Positions 1-36,133 of a stretch of DNA of 64,000 nucleotides are shown here, in pieces (the stretch's first letter is position 1; each line of letters starts with the position of its first letter). The notes below the pieces were generated by a model. The model was not told the DNA's origin. It saw nothing but the letters and a program-made list of their open reading frames with translations, and did not search any database. This DNA comes from Erpobdella octoculata (Eukaryota; Annelida; Clitellata; Hirudinida; Erpobdellidae). The translations under genes were made by a program, and so were the position numbers. The stretch covers positions 5,618,432-5,682,431 of the forward strand of contig OZ022246.1 of the NCBI GenBank assembly GCA_963978895.1, written 5' to 3'.

Positions 1-264
1 TTTAACTTCAAGAGTACCTTTCTAGAACATCCTCCCAGCGTTGATGTAAACGCTTATAGGGTCAAAGATAATGTGAGTTTACCCTGTCATATTTTCAAAA
101 AATTACTTGCCCGAGCATATGTAATAGGAGTTTGTATACCGAGCAAATACCTATGGCCATTTATGATAGAAGCGGATAAATGTCGGTTTCACGACCTAAT
201 TTTGAAGGATTCTTTTCCAGGGAATGTCAATATATTCTCATGTGTAAAAAACAAACAAAGGTGA
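1..264 (+). other. Unassigned open frame, open at the left edge
   Basis: Frame 1 is open from base 1 to a stop at 262-264 (87 codons). The peptide is not low-complexity and has a natural-looking composition (for example KYLWPFMIEADKC), but I do not recognise the family. It lies where the next cubilin intron is expected and on the opposite strand, so a transposon fragment is more likely than a host exon. Confidence 0.25.
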
Positions 265-307
265 AGAAATGATTATGAATGATAAGCCAAACCAGATCAT
301 GCATATA

Positions 308-402
308 ACCAATATCATAAGTAAGTAAGTTAGTAAGTACACTTATCATACTTAAGTAAGCTAGTAATTACCATTATCATAAGTAAGTAAACTAATAAGT
401 AC

Positions 403-415
<13 letters not shown>
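308..415. repeat. 31-bp tandem repeat (about 3.5 units) spanning a cubilin splice donor
   Basis: The motif TATCATAA/C recurs at 313, 344, 375 and 406, giving a 31-bp period. The first unit, at 401-415, overlaps the end of the CUB1 exon and the exon donor, so the donor context has been duplicated into the intron. Confidence 0.75.
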
Positions 416-19332
<18,917 letters not shown>

Positions 19333-19407
19333 TTTTTAGATTGTGAATTGCTATTGTATGCACATCACGCGAAATTGTTGATCTGGTTAGTGATTTCAAA
19401 CACTAAT

Positions 19408-19414
19408 CTTTATA
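19408..19414 (-). promoter_or_regulatory. Possible TATA box of cubilin 1
   Basis: TATAAAG on the minus strand, at the end of a short (TA)n run, 76 bp upstream of the cubilin 1 ATG. Its spacing would allow a start site near 19,380 and a short leader. A TA run produces such matches by chance, so this is weak. Confidence 0.25.
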
Positions 19415-19969
19415 TATATATATATATATTATGGAGTTCAGTGATTTCAACTGTATTTGCTTATTATAGAACCTTAATAGCTTGAGGGCAGGCATACGCC
19501 TACCAGTTTGTTTATTCTTGGGTGTTACTGCTGAACAGACGAACTGAACCACGAAATTGTACTTTGAGTTATTAGTGTATTCGATATCGATCATGACTCT
19601 TGCGGTGTACACATCGAGACAATACTTTCCATTTTTATTATTTTTGCGACTTCATTTTTTGCGACTTCAATTTTTATTCATCTATATACGAGTATATAGT
19701 AATTTTTACATCATAAAAAATTTCTTTAAAGAAAAAACGTTTTTCTTGCGGACTGAAAAGTATAGAAAAATATTCCAATTAGCCTGGCAGAATTTCTGAA
19801 TAACTTGGTCACATTATGGTAACATATTTTTTAACAGTTTTAAAACGTTGGGCGCATATACAACATCAAAACTTCTGTAAAACACACATTTATAAAAAAT
19901 AATGCACCCAACGTTTTTCGTTGTATATGAATTAGAAACTGTTATAAAGTATCAACATACATAATTTCC

Positions 19970-20023
19970 TATGTATGTATGTATGTATGTATGTATGTAT
20001 GTATGTATGTATGTATGTATGTA

Positions 20024-20104
<81 letters not shown>

Positions 20105-20398
20105 ATGTATGTATGTATGTATGTATGTATGTATGTATGTATGTATGTATGTATGTATGTATGTATGTATGTATGTATGTATGTATGTATGTATGTATGT
20201 ATGTATGTATGTATGTATGTATGTATGTATGTATGTATGTATGTATGTATGTATGTATGTATGTATGTATGTATGTATGTATGTATGTATGTATGTATGT
20301 ATGTATGTATGTATGTATGTATGTATGTATGTATGTATGTATGTATGTATGTATGTATGTATGTATGTATGTATGTACGTACGTATGTACGTATGTAT
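19970..20398. repeat. (TATG)n tetranucleotide array with (TG)n islands
   Basis: About 430 bp, nearly perfect ATGT units with two GT-rich islands (20,030-20,055; 20,065-20,090). Open in all forward frames, but only as a repeat artefact. Confidence 0.97.
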
Positions 20399-20399
20399 G

Positions 20400-22292
<1,893 letters not shown>

Positions 22293-23151
22293 ACAAAATA
22301 GGTGGAGCAATAAAAAATGTTAAACTTCGTAAATTTATAAAAATAAAAAAATGCTGCAAAGTTCTTTGAAAATTTCTGGTAATGATTTCGTCCATTTGAA
22401 TTCTTCCCAACCAGATTTGTTTGTGATAAGTACATATTATCGATGCGGCCTGTTTTTTGTGGCATAAAACTTAATCGTTCTAAATAACGTTTATATTCAT
22501 GATTATGTTCAACTTAATTCATTGAACAGGGCCACTTTACTTTGTTTTTTTTCACGCAGTATGGTGTTTTATTCAACAAACGAAATATATCGGAAGCAAA
22601 ACAGAATCAAAAAGACAGTTATGTTAGGTTCACTTTCGTACAACTATCAGAGTACAAAGGTGTCAGCTTAGTTAGTTCCATCCACAAATCGTGGTGGTTA
22701 CATTGTGAAACGTATCGAATTAGTGATCCCGCCGGATAAGATGAGATTAAACGGTCATTAAATTTTAATTAAAGAATCTCGGGTTAATGTTGTGAAGCAA
22801 CACGTCGTTCAGTTTTACTTTAACTGTAATTCATATGCGTGAAAATATAGGGTTTCTAGGGTTTTTTTTTCCTTCCCCCCTATTTTTATTTTCTCCCCCC
22901 TGTTTTTTGCCGGGCGAAGCTGCGTCCGCTTGTATAGGAATAGAAGCCAATGGTCAGTTCTAAAGATCAAAAGAGGTGGCGTTACAATTGAAAATAATGT
23001 ATAATGAGATTTTGAAAAATCCCTAATTTTTGACGGGCTATTCTAGGTGTTACCATAATGTGACCAAATTATTCAGAAATTCTGCCAAGCTCATAAGAAT
23101 ACTACTTTATATTTTTAGTGAGTAAGTCTGTTTGTCTATGACACGAGATTT

Positions 23152-23166
23152 ATATATATATATATA

Positions 23167-23243
<77 letters not shown>
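23152..23243. repeat. (TA)n microsatellite
   Basis: TA run with one C, at the edge of the Helitron composite. Confidence 0.95.
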
Positions 23244-23244
<1 letters not shown>

Positions 23245-23247
<3 letters not shown>

Positions 23248-24277
23248 GAATGTTTGGATATGTTCATATCCTTTATGCATTGCTACACCATTCATCCGAT
23301 CGTAATGAAATTTTCACACAACCTTGAGAGTCACGGGGAATCAAATATAGAGAAAAACATTTTGAAATCCGTCACAAAAAGAACGGAGCGGAGCGGGTGA
23401 GCGAGCGGGAACTATATATATATGTTTGTGCGTATGTATGTGTGTATGTATGTATGTATGTGTATGTGCATGTATGTGTGTCTGTGTGTGTGTTTATGTA
23501 TGTACTAGCGGAGATACCCGGCGTTGCCCGGGTTTTTTAGAGGTTGTTCTAATGTTTGTCTCTTTCTCTCCCGTTTCCTTTCCCACCTGCTTTCCCACTC
23601 CTGTTCGCTTTCCCGTTTTCGGTCGTTTTCCCGCTGCCGGTCACTTTCCCGCTCCCGGTCGTTTTCCCGTTCCCGTCGCTGTCCCGTTCCCGCTCACGTT
23701 TGCTCTCCCATTCCCTCTCACGCTTGCTTTTCCGTTCCCGCTCGCTGTCCGTTCCGGGTCGCTTTCCCGTTTCTATAATAGACAAACTAACCTACAAACA
23801 TTCATATATATATATAGTCTTAGCAAATCTATTTTACGTTTTATAGGCTAACAGAAGTTATGAAAGAATGTAAAAGAGAAAATGAGCGTGAACGGGAACG
23901 GGAGAGCAACCGTGACCGGGAATGGGAGAGCAAGGATGACCGGGAGCGGGAGAGCAAGCGTGAGCGGGAATGGGAAAGCGACTGGGAACGGGAAAGCGAC
24001 CGGGAACGGGAAAGCGACCGGGAACGCGGAAAGCGACCGGGAACGCGGAAAGTGACTGGAATCGGGAGAGCAAGCTTGGAAGGAAACGCGAGCAAGAGAG
24101 AAAATCGATAACAAATCTTCTGAGCGGGAAAGCGACCGGGAACTGGAAAACGACCGAGAACGGAAAAGCGACCGGGAACGCGACGAAAACGGGAAAGTGG
24201 CGAAGGAAACGGGAGCGAGAGAGACAAACATTAGAAAAACCTCTAAAAATCCAGTGCAACGCCGGGTAACCCCGCTA

Positions 24278-24280
<3 letters not shown>
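23245..24280. mobile_element. Helitron composite: B module (-) and A module (+), head to head
   Basis: Order: conserved block (23,270-23,405), CA/TG microsatellite (23,420-23,505), B module whose CTAG end faces left (ACTAGCGGAGATACCCGGCG at 23,503), (TA)n centre (about 23,805-23,817), A module whose CTAG end faces right (GCCGGGTAACCCCGCTAGT at about 24,261-24,279). Each CTAG end is preceded by the hairpin CCCGGGCAACGCCGGG or a variant. Internal 18-bp minisatellite GAAAGCGACCGGGAACGG. Same arrangement inverted at 25.8, 41.9 and 47.6 kb. Confidence 0.75.

Positions 24281-24351
<71 letters not shown>
24281..24351. repeat. (TA)n microsatellite
   Basis: Immediately follows the Helitron CTAG-T terminus. 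Confidence 0.95.
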
Positions 24352-24352
<1 letters not shown>

Positions 24353-24425
24353 ACTCTACTAGGAATCGAACCCACGTGTCTACGGCAACACCGCCTCGCC
24401 TAAATGCAAGCGCTCTTACCAATTT
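24352..24425 (-). mobile_element. tRNA-derived SINE X head, truncated
   Basis: Minus-strand copy of the SINE X tRNA-like part, with the B box (GGGTTCGATTCC) and GCGAGGCGGTGTTGCC. Cut by a (TA)n run on the left and on the right before the A box. Matches 31.34, 34.01 and 42.43 kb. Confidence 0.75.
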
Positions 24426-24451
24426 TTGTATATATATATATATATATATAT

Positions 24452-24494
<43 letters not shown>

Positions 24495-24680
24495 AAAATT
24501 TCGTGTTATAGTGTTTGAAATTGAACTCCTCCGAAACGACTGAACTGATTTTTATTAAATTTTTGTGTACATTTGGTAGGTCTGATGATAGGTGGTAGGC
24601 TATTTAGAATAATTATAATTATTTTTAAATATTTTAAATAGTTACTTTGAAAAAATAAAAGACAAACAGACAGACAGACA
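24495..24680 (+). mobile_element. Helitron family E 5' end fragment
   Basis: TCGTGTTATAGTGTTTGA, CTCCTCCGAAACGACTGAAC and GTGTACATTTGGTAGGTCTG match the 5' region at 9.68 and 43.73 kb. Lies between (TA)n runs at 24,429-24,492 and 24,684-24,788. Confidence 0.65.
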
Positions 24681-25740
<1,060 letters not shown>

Positions 25741-25774
25741 TATGTTAAAGTCGAAATATCTTGATTATATCGAA

Positions 25775-26800
25775 ACTAGCGGGGTTACCCGGCGTTGCCC
25801 GGGGTTTTTAGAGGTTTTTCTAATGTTTGTCTCACTCGCTCCCGTTCCCTTCTCCCTTCTCCACTTTCCCGTTTTCGTAGCGTTCCCGGTCGCTTTTCCG
25901 CTTTCGGTCGTTTTCCAGCTCCCGGTCGCTTTCCCGCTCAGAAGTTTTGTTATCGATTTTCTCTCTTGCTCGCGTTTCCTTCCAAGCTTGCTCTCCCGAT
26001 TCCAGTCGCTTTCCGCGTTCCCGGTCGCTTTCCGCGTTCCCGGTCGCTTTCCGCGTTCCAGGTCGCTTTCCGCGTTCCCGGTCGCTTTCCCGTTCCCAGT
26101 CGCTTTCCCGTTCCCGGTCGCTTTCCCGTTCCCGGTCGCTTTCCCGTTCCCGGTCGCTTTCCCGTTCCCGCTCACGCTTGCTCTCCCGTTCCCGGTCATG
26201 CTTGCTCTCCCATTCCCGGTCACGGTTGCTCTCCCGTTCCCGTTCCCGTTCACGCTCATTTTCTGTTTTACATTCTTTCATAACTTCTGTTAGCCTATAA
26301 AACGTAAAATAGATTTGCTAAGACTATATATATATATGAATGTTTGTGGGTTAGTTTGTCTATTATAGAAACGGTAAAGCGACCCGGAACGGACAGCGAG
26401 CGGGAACGGAAAAGCAAGCGTGAGCGGGAATGGGAGAGCAAACGTGAGCGGGAACGGGACAGCGACCGGGAACGGGAAAACGACCGGGAGCGGGAAAGCG
26501 ACCGGCAGCGGGAAAACGACCGAAAACGGGAAAGCGAACAGGAGTGGGAAAGCAGGTGGGAAAGGAAACATACATACGCACATACATATATATATAGTTC
26601 CCGCTCGCTCACCCGCTCCGCTCCGCTCATTTTGTGACGGATTTCAACATTTTTTTTTATTTTTGATTCCCATTGACTCTCAAGGTTGTGTGAAAATTTC
26701 ATTACGATCGGATGAATGGTGTAGCAATGCATAAAGGACATTAACATATATACATATATACATATATACATATATACATATATACATACAAACATTCATT
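25775..26800. mobile_element. Helitron composite: A module (-) and B module (+)
   Basis: A module CTAG end at 25,774 (ACTAGCGGGGTTACCCGGCG) facing left, TA-rich centre at 26,325-26,337, B module 26,338-26,570 truncated before its CTAG end, then the conserved block at 26,600-26,745 and ACATATAT repeats. The A module's minisatellite has roughly eight to ten 18/19-bp units, several of the 19-bp CGCG variant. Confidence 0.75.
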
Positions 26801-26842
26801 TATATATATATATATATATATAGATATCGAAATTAATTAAAA

Positions 26843-27483
26843 TTATCTAAATTAATTGACTTATTGTAAAACTAATAATTGAATATTGCATTGTCTTCTA
26901 TTTTGAGCATGTATGCAAAATTTGAAAAAATCTATCATCAGGAAGTGACTCAAAAATTGATTGCAAGATTTGAAACAGACAGAGAAACAAACAGACAGAC
27001 AGAGAAACAGAGACGACGAGTTAATAAAAGCATTGGTAATAATAATAAATATATCATCAAAAAGCATCGAATTTAAATATCTCAACTATTTTCATGAAAA
27101 TTTCGTACACGCTTGAGAATCGCGGTCAGTGAGTGTGGTTCGTGTTAACTTGGTAAAATAGTCTGCCAGTCGGTTAGCGTTTTGTTGTCAAGAAAACCTT
27201 CAAGAAAACCCTCAAGAAAACCCTCAAGAAACTCCTCGATAAAATCCTCAAGAAAATTAACTAAATTAATTGACTTATTGTAAAACTAATAATTGAATAT
27301 TGCATTGTCTTCTATCTTGAGCATGTATGCAAAATTTGAAAAAAATCTATCATCAGGAAGTGACTCAAAAATTGATTGCAAGATTTGAAACAGACAGAGA
27401 AACAGACAGACAGAGAAACAGACAGACAGAGAAACAGACAGACAGAGAAACAGAGCCGACGAGTTAATAAACGCATTGGTAAT
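26843..27483. repeat. Duplicated ~215-bp segment with 12-bp minisatellite between copies
   Basis: The block from AATTGACTTATTGTAAAACT to GACGAGTTAATAAA occurs at 26,850-27,030 and again at 27,260-27,470, with differing numbers of CAGACAGAGAAA units. Between them lie five CCTCAAGAAAAC-type 12-mers (27,189-27,255). An inverted third copy is at 30,270-30,410. Confidence 0.7.
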
Positions 27484-29440
<1,957 letters not shown>

Positions 29441-29449
29441 CTTTTATAT

Positions 29450-29890
<441 letters not shown>

Positions 29891-29907
29891 ATGTTTTATG
29901 ATATATA

Positions 29908-30147
29908 TTATAAGGAAACATAGTGTTGATATGTTTTTACAAGCCACATATAACAGAAACTTGGATGGCGTACAATCCACCACGAAATAACGCAAATATA
30001 AATGTCTCAACTTCAGATCAGACTCGAACCCACGACTGTCGGATCGGCAACACCGCCTCGCATCATGCCAACTACCTTACCATCTGCGCCACTTCCACCG
30101 CCAAATAAACAGTGGTTGTTAAGCGCTTTTGTTGGGGTATGTTGAAC

Positions 30148-30152
<5 letters not shown>
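29908..30152 (-). mobile_element. tRNA-derived SINE Y, second copy
   Basis: Almost identical to the preceding copy (30,021-30,105 is the tRNA-like head), in the same orientation, ending in (TA)n. Confidence 0.78.
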
Positions 30153-30180
<28 letters not shown>

Positions 30181-30181
<1 letters not shown>

Positions 30182-31338
30182 CTAGCAGTGCCCGTAGCGG
30201 CTTCGCTCGCATGAAATTAGAGAGTTTGAACCGTTCATCCATAGTAGAGATCACTTTTTTTCTACAATGCTTTTATTAACTCGTCGTCTCTGTTTGTTTC
30301 TCTGTTTCAAATCTTGCAATCAATTTTTGAGTCACTTCCTGATGATAGATTTTTTTCAAATTTTGCATACATGCTCAAAATAGAAGACAATGCAATATTC
30401 AATTATTAGTTTTAAAATAAACAAAAAACCGCAAATTGAATAAAATTTCTCTCATGGGAAGCTAGCTGAGTTGTTTATTTAACATGATGTGGTAGTCTGG
30501 AAGTTTGCCAAAGGAATTGTGAAGCTAGTCAAGTAAAGCGCTTTGTTTATTTAACTCAATATTAGGTGCTTGGATTTTTAATTTTTAATTACATATAAAA
30601 GCATAGGGTTTTAAAAATTCGTTTTTTATTTACTTGTTAGGTCTCGGCTCGGCCCGTCGACAACTTAGCCCAGCCCGTTTTAAAAACCCAAACTCCTGGC
30701 CCGGCACAGCCCGTCTGAATTAGGCCCGGTCCATTCTTACAGGCCTAGAAGTTCTATATACTTGATGAAAAACTTCGGCCCGTCCCACCTTGACTTCAGG
30801 TTTAGCCAGGCCCAACTGAAGACCCTAAAATCACTAAAATATCTATATACTTGGTGAAAAACTTCAGCCCGTCCCACTTTGATTTAAGGTTTGGCCTGAC
30901 CCGTGTGAGGACTCTAAAATAACGGCTTGGACCGGCGGTGATAAACTGGACTTAGCTACTTTTAACCGCAAAAACTTCAAAATACTAATTTTTACATTTG
31001 TAGCACTTACAGTTTTTGAGTAGCAGCTATTTTAAAATCAAATAACCCTATTTTCCACCCCACATTTGAAGTCCTGGAAACCAAATTTTCAAAAAATGCT
31101 AAAACACGTATTTTATTATTGTTGAAGTAGAAACTGAATACTAATTTTTACTTCTGTAGCATTCACAGTTTTTGAGTAGCAGCTACTTTAAAAACCAAAT
31201 AACCCAATTCTCCAACCCACATTTGAAGTCCGGGAAACCGAGTTTTAAAAAAATGGTGAAACACGTATCTTTTTATTTTTCAAGAAGAATCCATATACCA
31301 AATTTCAAAATCTCCTGATTTTTGGTTTTCGAGATATA
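30181..31338 (-). mobile_element. Helitron family C, rearranged copy
   Basis: CTAG end at 30,180 (ACTAGCAGTGCCCGTAGCGG), an inverted piece of the 26.8-kb duplicated segment (30,270-30,410), GC-rich GGCCCGTC stretch (30,640-30,940), two ~155-bp units, then the 5' region cut at 31,338 by SINE X. Confidence 0.7.
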
Positions 31339-31343
31339 CATTT

Positions 31344-31632
31344 ATATATAAGACTCTACTAGGAATCGAACCCACGTGTCTACGGCAACACCGCCTCGCC
31401 TAAATGCAAGCGCTCTTACCAACTGAGCCACCGACCATCCCCAAAAAAGGATGGCTAGAAGTCTCAGCCTTTCGGAGCTACTTAACATTAGACTACGACT
31501 ATGATAGGTTCAGAACTCCTTACTTCGGCTCGACAGCTTAGTCTGCTGCCAGATAGATAATTTATGAAGTGAAACATTGCGTTGAAATGTTTCAAGAGCC
31601 TACAAATAGGATGACTTAACTGTCACCACAAG
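31344..31632 (-). mobile_element. tRNA-derived SINE X with leader, fused to Gypsy-2
   Basis: tRNA-like head at 31,350-31,445 (A box TGGCTCAGTTGG, B box GGGTTCGATTCC). Sequence upstream of the head (31,445-31,632) ends in CACTTC/TTGAAACATTTCAACG and CTTGTGGTGACAG, which elsewhere (42.49-42.57 kb) forms the SINE tail. This suggests a dimer junction. The last bases overlap the truncated end of Gypsy-2. Confidence 0.7.
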
Positions 31633-33664
31633 TGTTGTGTTCTTCTAATGTCCGTCCCGTGACGATGACATCATCTAAATAGGCGGCAACGCCATCTAGA
31701 CCAGTAATCATAGTGTCTATGATTTGTTGAAAAATACCTGGTGCTGATTTCACACCAAATGGTAGACGGTTATAACGAAACAAACCTTTATGAGTGTTGA
31801 TTGTTAAGAGCTCTTTACATTCTTCCGTCACTTCTACTTGATGGTATGCTTCTGCAAAATCTATTTGGGAGAAAACTGTCCCTCCATTTAATTTTGTGAA
31901 AACGTCATCCATGGTAGGTAATGGGTGTCTATGGAGCATCAGTGAGTCATTTAAGCCCGTTGAAAAATCTGCACAAAGTCGGATGGAGCCGTTTGCTTTA
32001 CGGACAGCAACTATGGGTGCTGCCCACTGAGAGTGATCCACGGGAGAGATTATTCCTTCTTTTAGTAACCGGTTAATTTCGCTATCCAATTGTTCTAAAG
32101 CGGCATGAGGAACAGGGCGTTTCTTTCTAAATATGGGTTGTGCGCCGGGTTTAAGCTGTAAGGAAGCTGAAACTTTTGTGCACAGTCCTAGTTCCTGTCG
32201 GAACACATCAGCGTATTTGTGTTTTAATTTGTTTGTAATGGTTGTGCGTTCCGCGTCTGTGTTGAAGCTCCGTATTTCCATGACAGAATAGTTTTCTAAC
32301 AGTTCTTTAAAGTCAGGAAGTTGTTTTATCCATGGCATTCCCATGAGGTCGTTTGAATCTGTGACGTAAACAGTACCCCGACCATGGTACTTTTGACCTG
32401 ATTTATTTGCAACGGTAAATTTTGTCTCAAACATTCCTTCGGTCTTCACGGGTTGACCATTTGCTGCGCTTAAATTTGCCGTCGCTGTGGTAAGATTGGG
32501 GCGACCGATGGCTATCCATGTTGGACGAGAGATGAGAGTCACTTCGGCTCCTGTATCTAACCGAAGTTGAATCGGTCTATCGTTGATGATGACTTCAATG
32601 TACTGTTTGATTTCATTTCCGTTGTCTACTCGGTTAATAAATCGGTCTTGTCTTGAAGCACTCTTTTCTCTGTGTGTAAAAGAATTTTGTCTCCAGTTTG
32701 GATGATCCCGTGATACAAATTTTCGTGATTTGCGAAAATCTGGAGAACTCGTCGGTCTAACGTTAGGACACTCTCGTTTCCAATGTGGTCCGCCACAAAT
32801 GGGACATGGTGTTTTTGGCTCTGCTTGATGTCGTGGTGACAATGGCTTTCGGTGAGGTGAGCTGTATCTGTTAATGGCCTGAATTTCTACATCCGGTCTT
32901 TCGATTGTTTTAGTATCATCCAGTGTAGTCTTAAGTCGTTCAGACTCTGCTATTAATTCAATGACTGTAATAGGTTTTTCGCTATTTTCGCTATCCAACA
33001 TGCGTAACAGCCTGGAACGTATCTCGACATGTTCTTGTGCCTGAAGTCCTGCTACATATTGGACACACTTATGTGTCTCGTCTGACATTCCTCGAAGCTC
33101 TGCTGCCTCCGCAGCAGCAATGATCTTATTTCCATAAGTGTTAAAATCACTCCCTGATGTACAAATTATTCGACTAAAGTCAAACCTTCGTCGAAAGAGA
33201 CTTTTCTTAGGGCCAAATAGTTGTTCAAGGGTTGTGATGGTTTCTTCCCAACCAATGTCGCTGGGAAGCCGTGGAGAAATTCTGGTAGAAAAAACTGCAT
33301 AAGTGTGGTTGTCCAATAGAGTTCGAAGAAGTTCAGTCTTTGACTCTTCTGGAAGATGTCTTTCGTGACCTTTGACAGTGTCTTCAAAACGTCTGAGCCA
33401 CAGACTGAAAAATCGTCCTTCCTCTGGTTCGTAGGAAAACTTTTCCACTCTCTGACGTAGTCGATCAAAAAGTGTTTCTTTTGACTCTGTCTTTTTTTCT
33501 TTTTGGGACTCTATAAATTCTAACAGTTTCTTTTCTTTTTCTGAATTTTCTTTCATTAGCTTTAGGAATCTTTCTTCGCTCTTTTCCATCTGCATCCTGT
33601 GTCTCTCTTCGCTTTTTTCCATCTGCATCTGAAAAAGTTCAAATATCTTTTGAATATCTGCCAT
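31616..33664 (-). pseudogene. gag-pol 5' part of Gypsy-2, truncated in the reverse transcriptase
   Basis: Starts MADIQKIFELFQMQ with a Glu/Lys-rich coiled N-terminus, then a Gag domain, a single zinc knuckle (CPICGGPHWKREC), aspartic protease LRLDTGAEVTLIS, and reverse transcriptase with FSQIDFAEAYHQVEV and YLDDVIVTG. The frame then runs into SINE-derived sequence (last residues CGDS) and stops. The remaining RT, RNase H and integrase are absent. No internal stop in 676 codons, so truncation is recent or the fragment is young. Confidence 0.92.
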
Positions 33665-33845
33665 TGCGTGATTTTATTCCTATCCTTCGTCGCCAATTGT
33701 TGTGATGTTTATTTGTTTAGAAATCAAGTATTGATTTACAGAATGTAACTGGATTTAGAATTCTTATAACTAGCAAGTAAAACATTAACTAATTTATATC
33801 CTTTGTACCCGGGACCTTCCCTTCAGGGAAATAGGTTATTGATAT
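33665..33845 (-). repeat. Gypsy-2 5' LTR remnant and primer-binding site
   Basis: PBS-like TGGCGACGAAGGAT (minus strand, 33682-33695) resembles the tRNA-Ser site of Gypsy-1. The LTR ends ...CATCACAACA just upstream (33,698 on). Its start is not defined because no second LTR exists; about 33,840 is a guess. Confidence 0.6.
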
Positions 33846-33849
33846 TAAT

Positions 33850-33957
33850 TTATATACACATACATATATATATACATATATATATATATCACATATATAT
33901 ATACATATATATATATATCACATATATATATACATATATATATATACATACAAACAC

Positions 33958-33988
<31 letters not shown>

Positions 33989-34067
33989 ACAACAAGAAAC
34001 GCAAATATTTATAAGACTCTACTAGGAATCGAACCCACGTGTCTACGGCAACACCGCTTCGCCTAAA

Positions 34068-34115
<48 letters not shown>
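33850..34115. repeat. TA/CA microsatellites around a SINE X head
   Basis: (ATATATAC)n and (CATA)n at 33,850-34,000, SINE X head fragment at 34,012-34,072 (minus), (TA)n at 34,073-34,115. Confidence 0.8.
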
Positions 34116-34116
<1 letters not shown>

Positions 34117-34469
34117 CTTTTCGAGTTACACAATTTTTTGGAACTCAGTTGTTTACAAAAACAACCGGCAAACTGTGTCATGCCTCTGGCACCAAAAATA
34201 AATTATCATAATCTATGCAACAGTTCCGTCGAACAGCAGCTGGATAAAAAAAAAGGTCAGTGTGTGTACGCACCTTTACAGTTTCTTTCCAAGCTTTTGA
34301 ATGTGCGCTATTAGTTCTACATTCACACGTTCAAATATATTTGGACATTAAACTCAATAAAATATTTTTTTTAAAAGAGAAGGGATAATCGTCATCAAAA
34401 ATCATTTTAACCGTTAATGAAGAAGATTCAAAAACATTTGGTGAAATTAAGACGAAACTGACGAAACAG

Positions 34470-34815
34470 TAACAAATGAATGCGTAGCGGCATCAATTCT
34501 CGATCCAATGTATAAACATCTTCCTGGACTTCCTGACGATTTCAAAAAACGGGCATAGGAAAATGTCTGATCAGACAGCTGCCAGCAAGCCTTTGATCAG
34601 CTGCCGACGTCCGGAGATACAACTGGCTCGGAGACGTTAACTAAATGATCTCGACCAAATCACGATGCAGGTAGGTTCTGCTAGATGATAGTGCGGTGGT
34701 GGAAACAAAATAAAAACTTTTTCCTAAAACAGCTCAGCTTTTACGAAAGTTTTTATGCATTCCTGCAACTTCGGTGCAATCAGAACGATTATTTTCATGC
34801 GTTGAGAAACGTTCT
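34470..34815 (+). pseudogene. hAT (BED-type) transposase C-terminal relic
   Basis: Across frameshifts the plus strand reads AASILDPMYKHLPGLPDDFK at about 34,490-34,550 and, after several stops, WWKQNKNFF and IPATSVQSERLFSC at about 34,690-34,805. The ATSxxSER box is diagnostic of hAT C-termini. Not intact. Confidence 0.72.
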
Positions 34816-35590
34816 TAGCAGCAACGACCAAGCTCTAGGCGTATGCAGCAAGGACAGTTCTGCTTCTTGCAATGACCAAGAAGTTGACACTCCAATTACC
34901 GTTTGCCATCTGATTATCGACGTTCTCGGCGACATCTATCAAGTTCAAATGGCGACCAGCGACTACAATTCCGTTCCTTTTGGCGACCAAGAGGAAGACA
35001 CTTTAATTGCGATTTGTCTTCCGACCCCGACTACCGACGTTTTTCACAACGTTAATCGGGTTTCATAGGCGTGCGGTGAGAACTACTTTATTTCTTGTGG
35101 TGACCAAGAAGTCGACCCTACTATTCAGATTCCCCCACCTTCAGGTTTTGTTCAAGCCCAGATCATCTGTTCTCGCTCCACCCTTGAGATTGTGTATCCT
35201 CTTGAAGATACTCAATTGCCTTCTCAAATTACACTTGTTGCTGTCGAATCTGGGGGCGATGTGGCCAATGACCTGATTGATAATACCGTTATTGCTGAGA
35301 TGGAAGCTGGTGTTGAACGCAACACTAAATGATAATGGCGATGGTGGCGGTAATGATAATGATGCGTTTAATTGTGTGGATGAGACTAACGGATGCCGAC
35401 GACGCCAAATCGTATGAAACCAAACAGTAAGGATTTGATGACCGATAAAGGACATCATCCACTTTCAGACTTTGAGCAATGATGGTTTATCAAATAAAAA
35501 AAAACTTCAAAAATCTAAAACTAAAGATATCGTTTTTTCCAACTACCGAAATCATTGATGTCCAAATATTTTGCATTTTCATCTTTGCTG
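34816..35590. other. Unassigned intergenic sequence with imperfect internal repeats
   Basis: A motif of GACCAAGAAG/GTTGACACT type recurs at about 34,877, 34,988 and 35,101 with GATTATCGACGTT-like partners, which suggests diverged ~110-bp tandem units. Short frames here are not recognised. Confidence 0.4.
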
Positions 35591-36097
35591 CAGGGACGTA
35601 AATTGCGGGGGGCATTTGCCCTCCTGATTTTCAAAATTTGAATTTTTTACCTAGATTTTACTATATATATTTTTAAATTTTAACTTTATTTAATCTAGTG
35701 ATGATTCAATGCGTATTGGAATCCTTCTGGCGTGTGTAGACAATTTGTCCCCCTTCATTTCCAAAATTTAAATTTTGGCACCTTAAGTTTATTCTATAAA
35801 TTGTTAATATTAACTTTCCTTAACCTCGTGATGATTAAATGCGTATTGGAATCTTTTTTGCGTGTGTAGACAATTTTTTATCTGAGCTCGATGCTAGATT
35901 TACCAATAAATGCAGAGTAATAAACTGTGTATCAGCGTTGGTCCAAAGTTTAGCTGTTTTCTGTGCCAAAATACAATTAGACCCCTCAGCCGCCTTAGTA
36001 ATCGTTTCACGGCCGGCTTAGCACGTTTTGCGGCCTAATTTACGGTAAGCCGAGATTTTTGCGGCCGGCGGCGGTTTAATTCTCGGCTTATATGTAA

Positions 36098-36133
<36 letters not shown>

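Noticed and set aside
25742..26300. Arg/Glu/Ser-rich or Pro/Phe/Arg-rich frames of 100-180 codons, also at 23.4-24.4, 41.8-42.4 and 47.6-48.1 kb
   Set aside because: They follow an 18-bp minisatellite without stops inside non-autonomous Helitrons; the same stretch is open in up to three or more frames on both strands, and starts lie in repeat flanks.
34685..35068. 127-codon plus-strand frame as a gene
   Set aside because: It begins in the wrong frame of a hAT transposase relic (the real homology, ATSVQSER, is in another frame) and continues into unrelated imperfect repeats.
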